From positions 1 to 64,000 of the forward strand of contig JADJWH010000004.1 of the NCBI GenBank assembly GCA_016716465.1: a stretch of DNA of 64,000 nucleotides, in the 5' to 3' direction. A program made the position numbers and the translations under genes. The stretch comes from Gammaproteobacteria bacterium (GTDB taxonomy: Bacteria > Pseudomonadota > Gammaproteobacteria > SZUA-140). Below the pieces are notes generated by a model. That model did no database searches. It worked only from the letters and a program-made list of their open reading frames with translations, and was not told the origin of the DNA. This document shows, in pieces, positions 8,898 to 16,109 of this stretch (its first letter is position 1; the number at the start of each line of letters is the position of its first letter).

Positions 8898-9233
8898 TCA
8901 CTTATCAATTACGTGCGCCATTAACGCACTAGACTCCGGATAAGTTTCTCGCTCTAAAAGAAAATATTGGTTAGCCGATTTACTATCCCCACTCTCCATC
9001 GCAAAGACACCAAGTTCAGCGTAAATTCCGGGCGGCACTCTCAAATTTAATTGCTTTGATTTTTCCACGATAGATTGCAATTCGGTTTGATGTGCCATTT
9101 TTGTGTTGTCATTCGGATTCTTTTTATATTCATAAAGCGTATGCGAGTAATTTCCCCAATAAAGGTTGGATTGACTGACTGTTGCGCAACCAACAATGAA
9201 TGCAACTGACAATATTGTGATTATTTTTTTCAT
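8898..9233 (-). CDS. DUF4810 lipoprotein
   Basis: A 111-residue lipoprotein with signal peptide MKKIITILSVAFIVGC (lipid Cys at residue 16). The mature part has the DUF4810 pattern: LYWGNYSHTLYEYKKNP, then VPPGIYAELGVFAMESGDSKSANQYFLLERETYPES, a TPR-like helical repeat. The start codon overlaps the stop of the preceding lipoprotein gene (9230-9233). DUF4810 proteins are the standard partners of CsgG-like and GNA1162-like lipoproteins, so a common periplasm-facing outer-membrane complex is likely. Codon use is AT-rich like the rest of the island. Confidence 0.85.
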   Translation of the reverse strand: MKKIITILSVAFIVGCATVSQSNLYWGNYSHTLYEYKKNPNDNTKMAHQTELQSIVEKSKQLNLRVPPGIYAELGVFAMESGDSKSANQYFLLERETYPESSALMAHVIDK

Positions 9234-9553
9234 AGCTCGAGCTCAAATGAGGTCCCAGTAGACACATAAAACTCCCTATGAACAACAACAGTCCCGTTCT
9301 TTGTAATTTTTACAGCATGTTTGCCCGTAGAAATTTGGATCTTAGTAGCCTGCTTTCCATTCAAAGAGAAAGATGTTGTATCTTTCCCTAATTCAACGGG
9401 AACTCCATTGTCTATTTGGACTATATTGCCGTCAGGATTACCTATTAGTAATAAATAGGCACTATCATTCACTTGAACAGCCTCATTGTAAGACCCACAT
9501 CCAACTAAAAATAATGGCAACAGAAAGCTCAGCGCTATTAAGTTAATTTTCAT
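9230..9553 (-). CDS. small lipoprotein with PEGA-like beta domain
   Basis: A 107-residue lipoprotein (MKINLIALSFLLPLFLVGC, Cys at residue 19). ATG 9553 is preferred over a GTG at 9565 because it gives a proper signal peptide and has a GAGAG box. The mature 85 residues look all-beta: a short sequence with IQIDNG and KIQISTGKHAVKITKNG, like the PEGA-type repeats that hang off surface proteins. It sits between the CsgG-like and DUF4810 genes, with its stop overlapping the next start. I know of no fixed member of the CsgG/DUF4810/DUF799 trio that looks like this, so it may be a lineage-specific fourth component. Confidence 0.7.
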   Translation of the reverse strand: MKINLIALSFLLPLFLVGCGSYNEAVQVNDSAYLLLIGNPDGNIVQIDNGVPVELGKDTTSFSLNGKQATKIQISTGKHAVKITKNGTVVVHREFYVSTGTSFELEL

Positions 9554-9561
9554 GTGATCTC

Positions 9562-10506
9562 TCACTTTTCCTGAATGATTAGTTGATCAACATTTAATCC
9601 CGCCAAACTTCCTGAGGACAAGCTGCAAATTGATACCTCGTTATTATCATTCCCTGCAAAAGACTCAATTTTTATTGTTGCGACCTCCTGACGGGGCAAC
9701 TCCACTTCCAGACCAGACTGCGGGTTCTTCACCATTCGCCCTCGCTTCATTACCCTTAATGTATCGCCTGACTTAAGTCCTTGGGAAATCCCGCCGGAAA
9801 TAATTATTTGCCCGTCTTGTTGATCCAGGATATACGCCGCCCAAGGTTTATCGAGGAGATTTTCAACAAGGTTACTAACTAATTTTGAAATGGCAGCAGA
9901 CAGTGCCTGATCATCAATTTTCGAATCGTATCCTGCAGCCTCACCCACCCCCAATGTTCTGCTAGCTTCCGATAGGGCTTCACCGCTGCCTTCTTGTGAA
10001 AAAACTATTTGCCCAGTAGTGACATCGATAAGTCGCACGTTTACTGTCGCATTGGCACGCTGCTTTAAGTTGCGACTGAAAACACCTACTTCACTTACCG
10101 AGGTCCGACCAAACTCAGATACTGATCCGATAATAAGATAGTCAGCGCCAACCATCGAAGCACTGATATTCGCAATATCCTGCTCGGCTTTAATTTTGCT
10201 TAAATCTTGACGCTCAAACATCAGAAACTTTCCTGTATCGGTTAGACGGGCTGACAAGATATCCATCGCCTGCTTACCAATGCGGTCATTATTCTCATCC
10301 AACAAGAAACTATTTCCATGCTTAGTTTCGTTAGAAAAGCGAGCAATAGCTACTTTGCGCTTCAAACCTTTTACAGGTTGCTCAGAAACACTTGGGCTTA
10401 TTTGTGGCGGGGATGATTCAGGCTTATTGATGACTTGTTTTGTCGCGGTCGCACAACCACTGAGCAACAAAACTATAAAGATAGAAGCGAGCTTATTATT
10501 CTTCAT
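9562..10506 (-). CDS. CsgG/HfaB-family outer-membrane lipoprotein
   Basis: A 314-residue lipoprotein (signal LASIFIVLLLSGC, Cys at about residue 18) with the CsgG core: KVAIARFSNETKHG, DILSARLTDTGKFLMFERQDLSKI, and ADYLIIGSVSEFGRT. CsgG itself forms a nonameric outer-membrane secretion pore for curli subunits. Here the C-terminal ~90 residues add a beta-rich extension (AAYILDQQDGQIIISGGISQ, SGDTLRVMKRG) not present in curli CsgG, and no csgA/B/E/F genes are nearby. The gene has a very strong AGGAGGGGGG box and leads the operon. It may form a pore or a scaffold for the three downstream lipoproteins; that is inference. Confidence 0.88.
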   Translation of the reverse strand: MKNNKLASIFIVLLLSGCATATKQVINKPESSPPQISPSVSEQPVKGLKRKVAIARFSNETKHGNSFLLDENNDRIGKQAMDILSARLTDTGKFLMFERQDLSKIKAEQDIANISASMVGADYLIIGSVSEFGRTSVSEVGVFSRNLKQRANATVNVRLIDVTTGQIVFSQEGSGEALSEASRTLGVGEAAGYDSKIDDQALSAAISKLVSNLVENLLDKPWAAYILDQQDGQIIISGGISQGLKSGDTLRVMKRGRMVKNPQSGLEVELPRQEVATIKIESFAGNDNNEVSICSLSSGSLAGLNVDQLIIQEK

Positions 10507-10720
10507 CCCCCCTCCTAATACAAAAGTCTTAGACTTTGGTTGATCTTTGAAATATGGTTATTGTCTATAGCCGAGAAAAATAGCACGTGGAATTAGATAT
10601 TTCTAGAATACTCAAAATTATTCTTATACTTGGACCTAACTGACTTTGTATAGCTTTGGCCCGCAATAGATTATTTTGCTTACCAGGATTATTAATGAGC
10701 AGAAATAACCAGGAGGGATA
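10507..10720. promoter_or_regulatory. divergent promoter region of the lipoprotein operon and the barrel gene
   Basis: This AT-rich gap separates the two transcription units of the island. Near the left unit lies an inverted repeat (AAAGTC-TTA-GACTTT, 10523-10537). On the right side TTGTAT and GATTAT spaced by 17 bases could be a weak sigma-70 promoter. Neither is proven; only the divergent layout is certain. Confidence 0.35.
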
Positions 10721-11296
10721 ATGAAGATATATATGCAAATTTTGTGTGCGGTTGGATTCCAACTAACCACTATGTCAGCTCTAGCAAGTAATTTTAACTA
10801 CAACTATTTCCAAATTGGATACACCAATACGGATATTGATCTTGAGGGAGCTAATGTTGATGGAAGCTCGATCTCTTTATCGGGATCATTTGCTGTCAAC
10901 CAGAAAATAAATGCAGTTGCATCCCTTCAGACAGGAAATTATGACTTCGATTTAGACACTGACTTATTCGGAATTGGACTTGGATTTCATAATTCGCTTT
11001 CATCTAGCACTGACCTTGTTTTCGAAGCATTATTATTGGACGCACAAGTCGATACTGAATCACTCGGCCGCTCAGATGATACAGGCTATTCTGCTGAGGC
11101 AGGGTTGCGATATTCGACTAATGCAAATGTGGAGTTAAATGCAAGCATAGAAGTAATTGATTTATACGATGACACCGAAAGCATGCTTAGCATTGGCACT
11201 CTTATCAAGTTTGATAATGAGCGCTCATTTATTCTTGGTTATAGCAAAGGCGATAACACTCGAAATATCGAGCTAGCTTTCAGGATGGAATTTTAA
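10721..11296 (+). CDS. small outer-membrane beta-barrel protein of the island
   Basis: A 191-residue secreted protein starting behind AGGAGGG. The signal peptide is about 23 residues (SALA before SNFNYN). The mature part shows about eight amphipathic strands (YFQIGYTNTDIDL, FGIGLGFHNSL, YSAEAGLRYSTN) and ends ELAFRMEF, with the C-terminal phenylalanine that the BAM machinery recognises. Acidic residues cluster in the loops. It is divergent from the CsgG-like operon and may be the outer-membrane partner of those lipoproteins. Resemblance to the barrel at 7228 is in size and style; I cannot claim homology. Confidence 0.75.
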   Translation: MKIYMQILCAVGFQLTTMSALASNFNYNYFQIGYTNTDIDLEGANVDGSSISLSGSFAVNQKINAVASLQTGNYDFDLDTDLFGIGLGFHNSLSSSTDLVFEALLLDAQVDTESLGRSDDTGYSAEAGLRYSTNANVELNASIEVIDLYDDTESMLSIGTLIKFDNERSFILGYSKGDNTRNIELAFRMEF

Positions 11297-11622
11297 GAAA
11301 ATATTTCTTGGGTCAAATATATCAACTCGAGCTGGCTACATAGTGTCTACTAAAAGTACGGCGGTTAATATTAAGCCCTCCTGAATACTTGCCTATTAGT
11401 AGTCGCAATATATTCATGCTAGTCATAAGTTCGGATGTCTTCATAAATTTTGCCGAACTTACTTCCCATTACAAACAGGCCAACGGGGTTAGAATCATTT
11501 GCCCGTGGACGTGCATGCCACATCACTTTAAATAGGTATTTAATCGGCGATCAGCACAATTGTGCTACATATCTACAGCCACGTTAACGAACTGTGGCAG
11601 ATGCGACCTAACTCATTGATAT
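11297..11622. other. AT-rich non-coding stretch beside tRNA-Lys
   Basis: No gene found. It contains a perfect 14-base palindrome, AGCACAATTGTGCT (11553-11566), of unknown meaning. This is where an integrase gene would normally sit in a tRNA-borne island; none is recognisable, even as fragments. Confidence 0.5.
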
Positions 11623-11698
11623 TGGTGGGCCGTCTGCGACTCGAACGCAGGACCAACGGATTAAAAGTCCGCTGCTCTACCGACTGAGCTAACGGCCC
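11623..11698 (-). tRNA. tRNA-Lys (anticodon TTT)
   Basis: A 76-base tRNA with encoded CCA. The acceptor stem GGGCCGT pairs with ACGGCCC, the D-arm is GCTC-AGTCGGTA-GAGC, the anticodon stem GCGGA/TCCGT encloses CTTTTAA with anticodon TTT at 11665-11663, and the T-arm carries TTCGAGT. It decodes AAA and AAG. It follows queC on the same strand. Its 3' half is copied at 8051-8100. Confidence 0.97.
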
Positions 11699-11770
11699 AA
11701 TGGGGTAATCTGACTTGCCTGGATTGTGCGGGCCGGGCGGATCGTGTCCGCGGTTCCGGCGGGATGGGGT

Positions 11771-11800
11771 ATTTTAGCCGCAAACCGCGGCCCGCGCCAA
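11771..11800 (-). promoter_or_regulatory. candidate sigma-70 promoter of tRNA-Lys
   Basis: On the minus strand TTGGCG (-35) is separated by 18 bases from TAAAAT (-10). Transcription would start near 11764, giving a leader of about 65 bases before the tRNA. The -35 box matches 4 of 6 consensus bases. The tRNA could also be cotranscribed with queC. Confidence 0.4.
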
Positions 11801-11828
11801 GCCGAAATCGGCCCGAGATCCCCGGATA

Positions 11829-12524
11829 TCACGCATAGCGCGTCGGGTCCGGGACGCCGGCGGCGCGGAACCCCTCGGCGCGCAGGCGGCAGGAGTCGCA
11901 GCGCCCGCAGGCGCGGCCGTGCGGATCGGCCTGGTAGCAGGAGACCGTGAGCGCGTAGTCCACGCCGAGGCGCAGGCCTGCGCGGATGATGTCGGCCTTG
12001 CCCAGCGCGATCAGCGGGGCGTGGATCTGGAACCGCCCGCCTTCGACGCTGGCCCGGGTCGCGAGGTTCGCCGTCCGCTCGAAGGCCGCGATGAACTCGG
12101 GCCGGCAGTCGGGATAGCCGGAGTAGTCCACGGCGTTGACGCCGATGAAGATGTCGCGCGCACCAAGCACCTCGGCCCAGGCCAGCGCGAGCGAGAGGAA
12201 CACCGTGTTGCGCGCGGGCACGTAGGTGACCGGAATGCCGGCGCTCGGCGCCTCCGGCACCGCGATGGTCTTGTCGGTGAGCGCGGAGCCGCCAAGCTCG
12301 CCCAGTCCGGACAGGCTCATGACGCGCAGTTCGACCGCGCCGAGCGCGTCGGCAACCTGCGCCGCGGCGATGGTCTCGGCGCCGTGGCGCTGGCCATAGG
12401 AGAAGCTCAGCGCGTGACAGGCGAAACCCTGTTCGCGCGCCAGCGCGAGCAGGGTCGCGGAATCGAGTCCGCCGGAGAGCAGCACGACGGCGCGCCTGCG
12501 GCCGGCGGTCGCGGACACGCTCAC
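11829..12524 (-). CDS. queC: 7-cyano-7-deazaguanine synthase QueC
   Basis: Converts 7-carboxy-7-deazaguanine to preQ0 with ATP and ammonia, in queuosine synthesis. The 231-residue protein carries the PP-loop VLLSGGLDSATLLA near the N-terminus, SFSYGQRH, and the C-terminal zinc site CYQADPHGRACGRCDSCR. The start is taken as GTG 12524, which overlaps the queE stop (GTGA), giving the usual family length; the frame is open further upstream inside queE but that would not be conserved. Cytoplasmic. It is cotranscribed with queE. Confidence 0.95.
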   Translation of the reverse strand: MSVSATAGRRRAVVLLSGGLDSATLLALAREQGFACHALSFSYGQRHGAETIAAAQVADALGAVELRVMSLSGLGELGGSALTDKTIAVPEAPSAGIPVTYVPARNTVFLSLALAWAEVLGARDIFIGVNAVDYSGYPDCRPEFIAAFERTANLATRASVEGGRFQIHAPLIALGKADIIRAGLRLGVDYALTVSCYQADPHGRACGRCDSCRLRAEGFRAAGVPDPTRYA

Positions 12525-13174
12525 CGCCCCCGCGCCTCGCCCCACAGGATCTTGTGGAGCTGCACCTGCAGCCGCGCCGGCACGCCGTCGGCGAGCATCC
12601 ATTCGGCAAGCTGCGCCGGATCCACTCGACTCCACACCGGAGACAGCAGCAGCTCGCAGCGTTCGACGAGGCCGTGGGTCGCGATCATCTGTTTCGTCCA
12701 GTCGTAGTCGGCGCGGTCGCAGATGACGAACTTGATCTGGTCGCGCGGCGTCAGATGGGCGAGATTCTCGAGCCGGTTCTTCGCCGCCTCGCCCGAGCCC
12801 GGCGTCTTCAGGTCCAGCACCTTCACCACGCGCGGATCGACCGCGGCGACATCGAGCGCGCCGCTGGTTTCGAGCGAGACCTCGTAGCCCGCATCGCACA
12901 GCGCGCCCAGCAGCGGAAGGCACGCCTTCTGCGCCAGCGGTTCACCGCCGGTCACGGTGACGTGACGCGCCGGATGCCGGCGCACCTCGGCCAGCACGGC
13001 CTCGATCGACATCGACTCGCCGCCGGTGAAGGCGTAGGCGGTGTCGCAGTAGTCACAGCGCAGCGGACAACCGGTCAGGCGCACGAACACCGTCGGCCAC
13101 CCGATCGAGCGCGACTCGCCCTGGATCGAGAAGAAGATCTCGGTAATGCGCAACTGGGGTGACGGGTCTTTCAT
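12521..13174 (-). CDS. queE: 7-carboxy-7-deazaguanine synthase QueE (radical SAM)
   Basis: A radical SAM enzyme that contracts 6-carboxy-tetrahydropterin to 7-carboxy-7-deazaguanine. The 217-residue protein shows the substrate-binding start FFSIQGES, the cluster-binding CxxxCxxC in GCPLRCDYCDT, and VTGGEPLAQ for SAM binding. It starts at ATG 13174. It is separated from cpoB by 212 bases with heptamer repeats and overlaps queC by four bases. The cpoB-queE-queC-tRNA-Lys order is conserved in many gammaproteobacteria. Confidence 0.95.
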   Translation of the reverse strand: MKDPSPQLRITEIFFSIQGESRSIGWPTVFVRLTGCPLRCDYCDTAYAFTGGESMSIEAVLAEVRRHPARHVTVTGGEPLAQKACLPLLGALCDAGYEVSLETSGALDVAAVDPRVVKVLDLKTPGSGEAAKNRLENLAHLTPRDQIKFVICDRADYDWTKQMIATHGLVERCELLLSPVWSRVDPAQLAEWMLADGVPARLQVQLHKILWGEARGR

Positions 13175-13226
13175 GCGGCGGCGGAAACGCGTTGGGATGG
13201 CGCTAGTTTAACACCTGCTGAAAACC

Positions 13227-13253
13227 AGGACTAAGGACTGAGGATTCAGGACC
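13227..13253. repeat. heptanucleotide tandem repeat, left copy
   Basis: Four degenerate 7-base units of the form AGGACTA/AGGACTG/AGGATTC/AGGACC. The complementary form occurs at 13351-13382, so the two make an inverted pair about 100 bases apart in the queE-cpoB gap. Confidence 0.7.
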
Positions 13254-13350
13254 AAGTGAAAGAAATAAAATTTCCTGAACCGATATACGTGAGATGAGGG
13301 GGTATCTGAAAAAACAGCGAAAACAACTACACGCATGCATCCAAGGTTTT

Positions 13351-13382
13351 GACTCAGCCCTTAGTCCTGAGCCCTAAGTCCT
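13351..13382. repeat. heptanucleotide tandem repeat, right copy (inverted)
   Basis: Period-7 units CCTTAGT/CCTGAGC/CCTAAGT/CCTG, the inverse of the copy at 13227. It ends four bases from the cpoB stop codon, so transcripts of cpoB could fold the pair into a long imperfect hairpin. Confidence 0.7.
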
Positions 13383-13386
13383 GCTT

Positions 13387-14208
13387 TTATCGCTTCATCC
13401 TCTGCAGCCGGTTCTGGGCGAGCTGGGCGGCGGTGCTGTTGGGATATTTGGTGATGATGGACTTCAGGGTCGCGCTGGCCTGGTCGGCCTGGCCGAGCTC
13501 GTACTGGCTGTAGCCGAGCTTGAGCATGGCGTCCGGCACCTTGTTGCTGTCGGGGTAGAGCTTGAGCACCTTGTCGAATTCGGCGACCGCCTCCGGGTAG
13601 CGCTTCATGACATAGTTGGCCTCGCCGAGCCAGTACTGCGCGTTGGAAATGTACTGGCTCTCGGGGTAGCGGGTGAGGAAATCCTGCAGGGCCGCGATGG
13701 ATTCCTGGTTGCGGCCGGCGCGCAGCGCATCGACGGCCTGCTGATAGGCGGCCTGGTCTCCGCTGTCGGCGGAGGACGGCGCCGCGGTGTCGGGCGGCGG
13801 CAGCGCGGAGGTCTGCATGCCCGCGAGTTGCGTCTCGAGCTGGCGCAGACGGCGGTCGAAGTCGAGATAGATCTCGCGCTGACGCTGCTCCACGCCTTGC
13901 GTGTTGTGGCTCTGTTCCTCGATGGTGCCGCGCAGCTCCTGCACCTGCTGCGTCAGGGCGTCGAGCCGGGTGTACATATCGACGAGGGTCTGGTTGTCGA
14001 GCTGGCGTTCGAGGCGCGCGACGCGTTCGTCCAGGGACTGCGGACGCTGTGCGGGCCCGGCGCCTGCCGGGCCCTGCACGGGCAATGATGACGACGATGG
14101 CGAAACAGGCTGGGATTCAACGATGGGCGGCAAGGCGGAGGCCGCGTGCACGGCTCCCGCCGTCAGCAGCACCGCCGTCGCCATCCAGGCCGAGTGATCC
14201 CTGCCCAT
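13387..14208 (-). CDS. cpoB: Tol-Pal cell division coordinator CpoB (YbgF)
   Basis: A 273-residue periplasmic protein with a signal peptide (cleavage near AVHAAS). An N-terminal coiled coil (about residues 58-130, LDERVARLERQL, VQELRGTIEEQ) mediates trimerisation; a Pro/Ser linker follows, then about three TPR units (YQQAVDALRAGRNQESIAAL to KLGYSQYELGQADQASATL) that bind TolA in E. coli. CpoB couples Tol-Pal constriction to peptidoglycan synthesis. It starts 12 bases after the pal stop and closes the tol-pal operon. Confidence 0.95.
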   Translation of the reverse strand: MGRDHSAWMATAVLLTAGAVHAASALPPIVESQPVSPSSSSLPVQGPAGAGPAQRPQSLDERVARLERQLDNQTLVDMYTRLDALTQQVQELRGTIEEQSHNTQGVEQRQREIYLDFDRRLRQLETQLAGMQTSALPPPDTAAPSSADSGDQAAYQQAVDALRAGRNQESIAALQDFLTRYPESQYISNAQYWLGEANYVMKRYPEAVAEFDKVLKLYPDSNKVPDAMLKLGYSQYELGQADQASATLKSIITKYPNSTAAQLAQNRLQRMKR

Positions 14209-14220
14209 TCCGCGAGCGCC

Positions 14221-14754
14221 TTAACGATAGACGATTTCGACGCGGCGATTCTGGGCCCAGGACTGCTCGTCATGGCCCATCGCGACCGGGCGCTCCTCGC
14301 CGTAGCTCACCGTCTCGACCTGGCCGCCGCTCGCACCCTGCAGCATCAGCACGTTCTTGACGGCATTGGCGCGGCGCTCGCCGAGACCGATGTTGTACTC
14401 GCGCGAACCGCGCTCGTCGGCATGACCCTCGAGGGTGACGCTGACGTTGGCGTTCTGGCTCAGGTAGGTCGCGTGCGCCTGCACGATGTCGCGGAACTCG
14501 GGCCGGATGTCCGACTTGTCGAAATCGAAGTAGATGACGCGCTTCGACAGCAGGCTGTTCGGATCGTCGAGGGGATTCATCGCCATGCCGCCCGAGGTGC
14601 CCGCGCCCATGCTCTGGGCGCCGTCGCCCGAGGTCATCGGCTGAGTCATCGCGCCGCCGTCCGACGTCGTGGCCTGCTCATCCGGCGTCGAGGCGCAGCC
14701 GGCGAGCAAGGCGATAGGAAGTACTGCAACACTCAACTTGGTAAAAAATTTCAT
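14221..14754 (-). CDS. pal: peptidoglycan-associated lipoprotein Pal
   Basis: A 177-residue outer-membrane lipoprotein (LLAGC, Cys about residue 20) with a low-complexity Met/Gly/Thr linker and an OmpA-like domain (from about residue 70): VIYFDFDKSDIRPEF, LEGHADERGSREYNIGLGERRA, and the terminal NRRVEIVYR. The Asp and Arg of these motifs bind meso-DAP of peptidoglycan. The product anchors the outer membrane to the wall and docks with TolB. Confidence 0.97.
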   Translation of the reverse strand: MKFFTKLSVAVLPIALLAGCASTPDEQATTSDGGAMTQPMTSGDGAQSMGAGTSGGMAMNPLDDPNSLLSKRVIYFDFDKSDIRPEFRDIVQAHATYLSQNANVSVTLEGHADERGSREYNIGLGERRANAVKNVLMLQGASGGQVETVSYGEERPVAMGHDEQSWAQNRRVEIVYR

Positions 14755-14814
14755 GATGGTCTCCTTAGTGTCTTTTCTTATACCCGATGTTCAATTTTTC
14801 AAAACGCCCATTAT

Positions 14815-16107
14815 TCACCGTACATATGGTGACCAGGCGGGTTCGCGTGCCTGTCCCTCCTGCAATACCAGCCTCTGGCGCACGCGGCCATCGACGGACA
14901 CTGCGGATAAGAATCCTCTGTCCCTGTCCTTGGTCGCATAGATGACCATGCTACCATTGGGTGCAAAACTTGGCGACTCGTCGAGCTGCGAATTCGTCAG
15001 CACCTGCATGTTCCCGGTTGCGAGTTCGATCGTCGCGATGTTGAACTGGTTGCCCGTGCCGTGCACGAACGCCAGGTACTTCCCGTTGGGCGACAGCACC
15101 GGCCGGGAATTGTACTTGCCCTCGAAGGTCAGCCGGGTGGTCTCGCCCGAGCCGATCGCCACGCGATAGATCTGCGGACCGCCACCCCGGTCGGAGGTGA
15201 ACACGATCGCCGCGCCGTCCGGGGTCCAGACCGGCTCGGTGTCGATCGCGAAGTTGTTGGTCAGCCGGCGCAGCTGCTTGGAGGCCAGATCCAGGATGTA
15301 GATCTCGGGGTTGCCTTCCTTGGACAGGACGAGCGCCAATTTTCTGCCGTCCGGCGACCACGAGGGGGCGTTGTTCAAGCCCTTGGCGTAGGACACAATT
15401 TCGCGCCGGCCGGTGTTGATGTCCTGCACGTACACCGCCGCGGCCCCGGTCTCGAACGAGACGTAGGCCAGGCGGTTGCCGTCCGGCGACCACGAGGGCG
15501 ACATCATCGGGTGGGCGGATTTCAGGATCGGGCGCGCGTTGAAGCCGTCCGAATCCGCGACCTGCAGCGAGTACTTGCGCTTGCCGCCCTCCATGACCTC
15601 CGAGATGAAGGCGATGCGGGTGGCGAAGGCCCCCGGCTCGCCGATCAGGGATTCGTAGATCATGTCGGCGATCTGGTGCGCGGTCCAGCGCAGCCGGGCG
15701 CGGTCGGATTGCACGGTGTAGCCGGCGCGCTGCGTCTGCTTGACCACGTCGAGGAGTTGGAACTGCACCATGTACCCGTCGGCCTGCGGCATCACCTTGC
15801 CGACCACGAGATGGTCCACGTTGACCATGCGCCAGTCGCGGTAGTTGACCTGGGAGGCCTCGTTCGGGCGCGACAACATGTCCTTGACCGCCAGCGGGGA
15901 AAACCGCCCGCTGCGCTGCAGGTCGGCCGAGATGACGCCGGCGATGTCGACCGGCAGGGCCTCCTGCCCGCTCCAGGAGAACGGGACCACGGCGATGGGC
16001 ATCGCCCCGGCGGCGCCCTGGGTGATCTCGATGGTCAGCACCGCCTGCGCGTTCGCGGCGCAGGAAAGGCAGGCGAGAAAGATGAGTGTCCTGAACGATA
16101 GCGGCAT
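14815..16107 (-). CDS. tolB: Tol-Pal system periplasmic protein TolB
   Basis: A 430-residue periplasmic protein with a signal peptide (SCAANAQA). The N-terminal domain (about residues 22-160) includes PIAVVPFSW, and the C-terminal part is a six-bladed WD40-like beta-propeller with repeated SWSPDGRKLAL, APNGSMVIYATK and SPNGKYLAFV motifs. TolB links Pal in the outer membrane to TolA in the inner-membrane complex. It begins two bases after tolA. Confidence 0.97.
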   Translation of the reverse strand: MPLSFRTLIFLACLSCAANAQAVLTIEITQGAAGAMPIAVVPFSWSGQEALPVDIAGVISADLQRSGRFSPLAVKDMLSRPNEASQVNYRDWRMVNVDHLVVGKVMPQADGYMVQFQLLDVVKQTQRAGYTVQSDRARLRWTAHQIADMIYESLIGEPGAFATRIAFISEVMEGGKRKYSLQVADSDGFNARPILKSAHPMMSPSWSPDGNRLAYVSFETGAAAVYVQDINTGRREIVSYAKGLNNAPSWSPDGRKLALVLSKEGNPEIYILDLASKQLRRLTNNFAIDTEPVWTPDGAAIVFTSDRGGGPQIYRVAIGSGETTRLTFEGKYNSRPVLSPNGKYLAFVHGTGNQFNIATIELATGNMQVLTNSQLDESPSFAPNGSMVIYATKDRDRGFLSAVSVDGRVRQRLVLQEGQAREPAWSPYVR

Positions 16108-16109
16108 GA

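Larger units (their letters stand above)
8051..11622. mobile_element. genomic island integrated at tRNA-Lys (putative, integrase lost)
   Basis: The interval starts at a 50-base direct copy of the tRNA-Lys 3' half (8051-8100) and ends at the intact tRNA-Lys gene (3' end at 11623). Both copies have the same orientation, as left by site-specific integration at a tRNA 3' end. Inside, G+C falls to about 40 % by eye, against well over 60 % in the neighbouring tol-pal and que genes. The cargo is a four-gene lipoprotein operon and a divergent beta-barrel gene. No integrase, transposase or plasmid gene remains, and the copy is diverged, so the event would be old. The structure is seen; the mechanism is inferred. 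Confidence 0.65.

Noticed and set aside
9562..10506. Curli secretion channel
   Set aside because: No csgA, B, D, E or F genes are near and the C-terminal extension differs; only family-level CsgG similarity is claimed.
11553..11566. Perfect 14-base palindrome near tRNA-Lys as an operator or integrase core site
   Set aside because: A single copy, not present at the other island end and not next to a promoter; could be chance in AT-rich DNA.
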